DNA of 64,000 bases from Xenophilus aerolatus. GTDB lineage: Bacteria > Pseudomonadota > Gammaproteobacteria > Burkholderiales > Burkholderiaceae_C. Below, piece by piece: positions 63,563 through 64,000 of this stretch. The DNA lies in assembly GCA_030418545.1 (NCBI GenBank), contig QAIB01000001.1, forward strand, positions 1,139,672 to 1,203,671. Reading direction: 5' to 3'. Below the pieces are notes generated by a model that saw nothing but the letters and a program-made list of their open reading frames with translations, was not told where the DNA came from and did no database searches. The position numbers and the translations under genes are program-made. How positions within the stretch are numbered: position 1 is the stretch's first letter; every line of letters starts with the position of its first letter.

Positions 63563-64000
63563 CTAGGCATGATCTAACCCTCGGTCTCTGGCGTCGCGAC
63601 TGCGAAATTTCGCGAGGGTTTCCGAGAAGGTGATTGCGCTTCGCAGATCTCCAGGCGCGTGGGTGCGGACGTAGTCAGCGCCATTGCCGATCGCGTGAAG
63701 TTCCGCCGCAAGGCTCGCTGGACCCAGATCCTTTACAGGAAGGCCAACGGTGGCGCCCAAGAAGGATTTCCGCGACACCGAGACCAATAGCGGAAGCCCC
63801 AACGCCGACTTCAGCTTTTGAAGGTTCGACAGCACGTGCAGCGATGTTTCCGGTGCGGGGCTCAAGAAAAATCCCATCCCCGGATCGAGGATGAGCCGGT
63901 CGGCAGCGACCCCGCTCCGTCGCAAGGCGGAAACCCGCGCCTCGAAGAACCGCACAATCTCGTCGAGCGCGTCTTCGGGTCGAAGGTGACCGGTGCGGGT
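63563..64000 (-). CDS. sul1: Sulfonamide-resistant dihydropteroate synthase Sul1 (partial, C-terminal half)
   Basis: The C-terminal 145 aa of a drug-insensitive DHPS: RTGHLRPEDALDEIVRFFEARV, LILDPGMGFFLSPAPETSLHVL, LLVSVSRKSFLGATVGLPVKDLG and the end SRDARDRGLDHA. The full protein is 279 aa. Located in the 3'-CS as usual. The N-terminal half lies beyond the window end. Confidence 0.97.
   Translation of the reverse strand, partial: TRTGHLRPEDALDEIVRFFEARVSALRRSGVAADRLILDPGMGFFLSPAPETSLHVLSNLQKLKSALGLPLLVSVSRKSFLGATVGLPVKDLGPASLAAELHAIGNGADYVRTHAPGDLRSAITFSETLAKFRSRDARDRGLDHA

Larger units (their letters stand above)
45467..64000 (+). mobile_element. Integrated mobilisable element at the 3' end of guaA (left part)
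   Basis: From the guaA stop onward the content changes from housekeeping genes to integrase, plasmid replication, transfer and integron genes. Chromosomal content does not resume before the window end. The layout int - rep - alpA - tra - resolvase at guaA resembles the GIsul2-type integrative elements, which are known to insert at guaA, but here the cargo is a Tn402-type class 1 integron. The right attachment site lies beyond 64000. The exact core sequence cannot be fixed from one end. Confidence 0.85.
60151..64000 (+). mobile_element. Tn402-type transposon with class 1 integron 3'-conserved segment (partial)
   Basis: Starts at IRt (60151) and continues through tniA and a truncated tniB into GNAT orf5 and sul1, the 3'-CS of clinical class 1 integrons, in the order tniA - tniB(delta) - orf5 - sul1. 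The qacE(delta)1, cassette array, intI1 and IRi would follow beyond the window. With tniB broken and tniQ/tniR absent here, it is not expected to transpose by itself. Confidence 0.93.

Overview
The window is high-GC beta-proteobacterial chromosome interrupted at its right end by an integrated, plasmid-derived element. Gene content and order (lptG-lptF / pepA-holC; phosphonate genes; yejABEF; rimP-nusA-infB-rbfA-truB-typA; smpB / ratA-rnfH; guaB-guaA) fit a Comamonadaceae chromosome, most like Variovorax or a close relative. That assignment is inferred from protein resemblance and style, because no rRNA is present.

Left part, 1-45.5 kb, chromosome. Housekeeping genes include the LPS exporter permeases LptF and LptG, aminopeptidase PepA, Pol III chi, tRNA-Ser(GGA), a stomatin/NfeD pair and a PLP amino-acid decarboxylase. 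A livJ-type amino-acid binding protein is broken by one amber codon. From 9.9 to 18.3 kb lies a divergent phosphonate island. GntR regulator, PhnZ-like HD oxygenase and EamA transporter face one way; phnS-phnT-phnU uptake genes, an FAD amine oxidoreductase and phnX face the other. Together they should import 2-aminoethylphosphonate and convert it to acetaldehyde and phosphate without the usual transaminase. The yejA-yejB-yejE-yejF peptide importer carries a Phd/PIN toxin-antitoxin cassette between yejB and yejE. The translation operon rimP-nusA-infB-rbfA-truB-typA has a terminator-like hairpin in its leader. Two families of short dispersed repeats sit in intergenic gaps, and one copy lies inside the truB coding sequence.

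Right part, 45.5-64 kb, integrated element. Immediately after the guaA stop codon come clustered CATGGTAT repeats, a P4-type tyrosine integrase, a RepA with a five-iteron origin, an AlpA-like regulator, and IncP-like transfer genes (traK, traL, oriT, traJ, traI, then only trbJ, trbK and trbL). These are followed by a KleE-like protein and a serine resolvase. Three sites match the IncP KorB operator, but no korB is present. Next to the resolvase module is inserted a Tn402-type transposon end (IRt, tniA, truncated tniB) joined to a class 1 integron 3'-conserved segment (GNAT orf5, sul1), which runs off the window end. The element is therefore a chimera: site-specific integration at guaA, plasmid-like replication origin, mobilisable IncP oriT with relaxase, and a clinical-type integron carrying sulfonamide resistance. 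The attR end, integron cassettes and intI1 lie outside the window.
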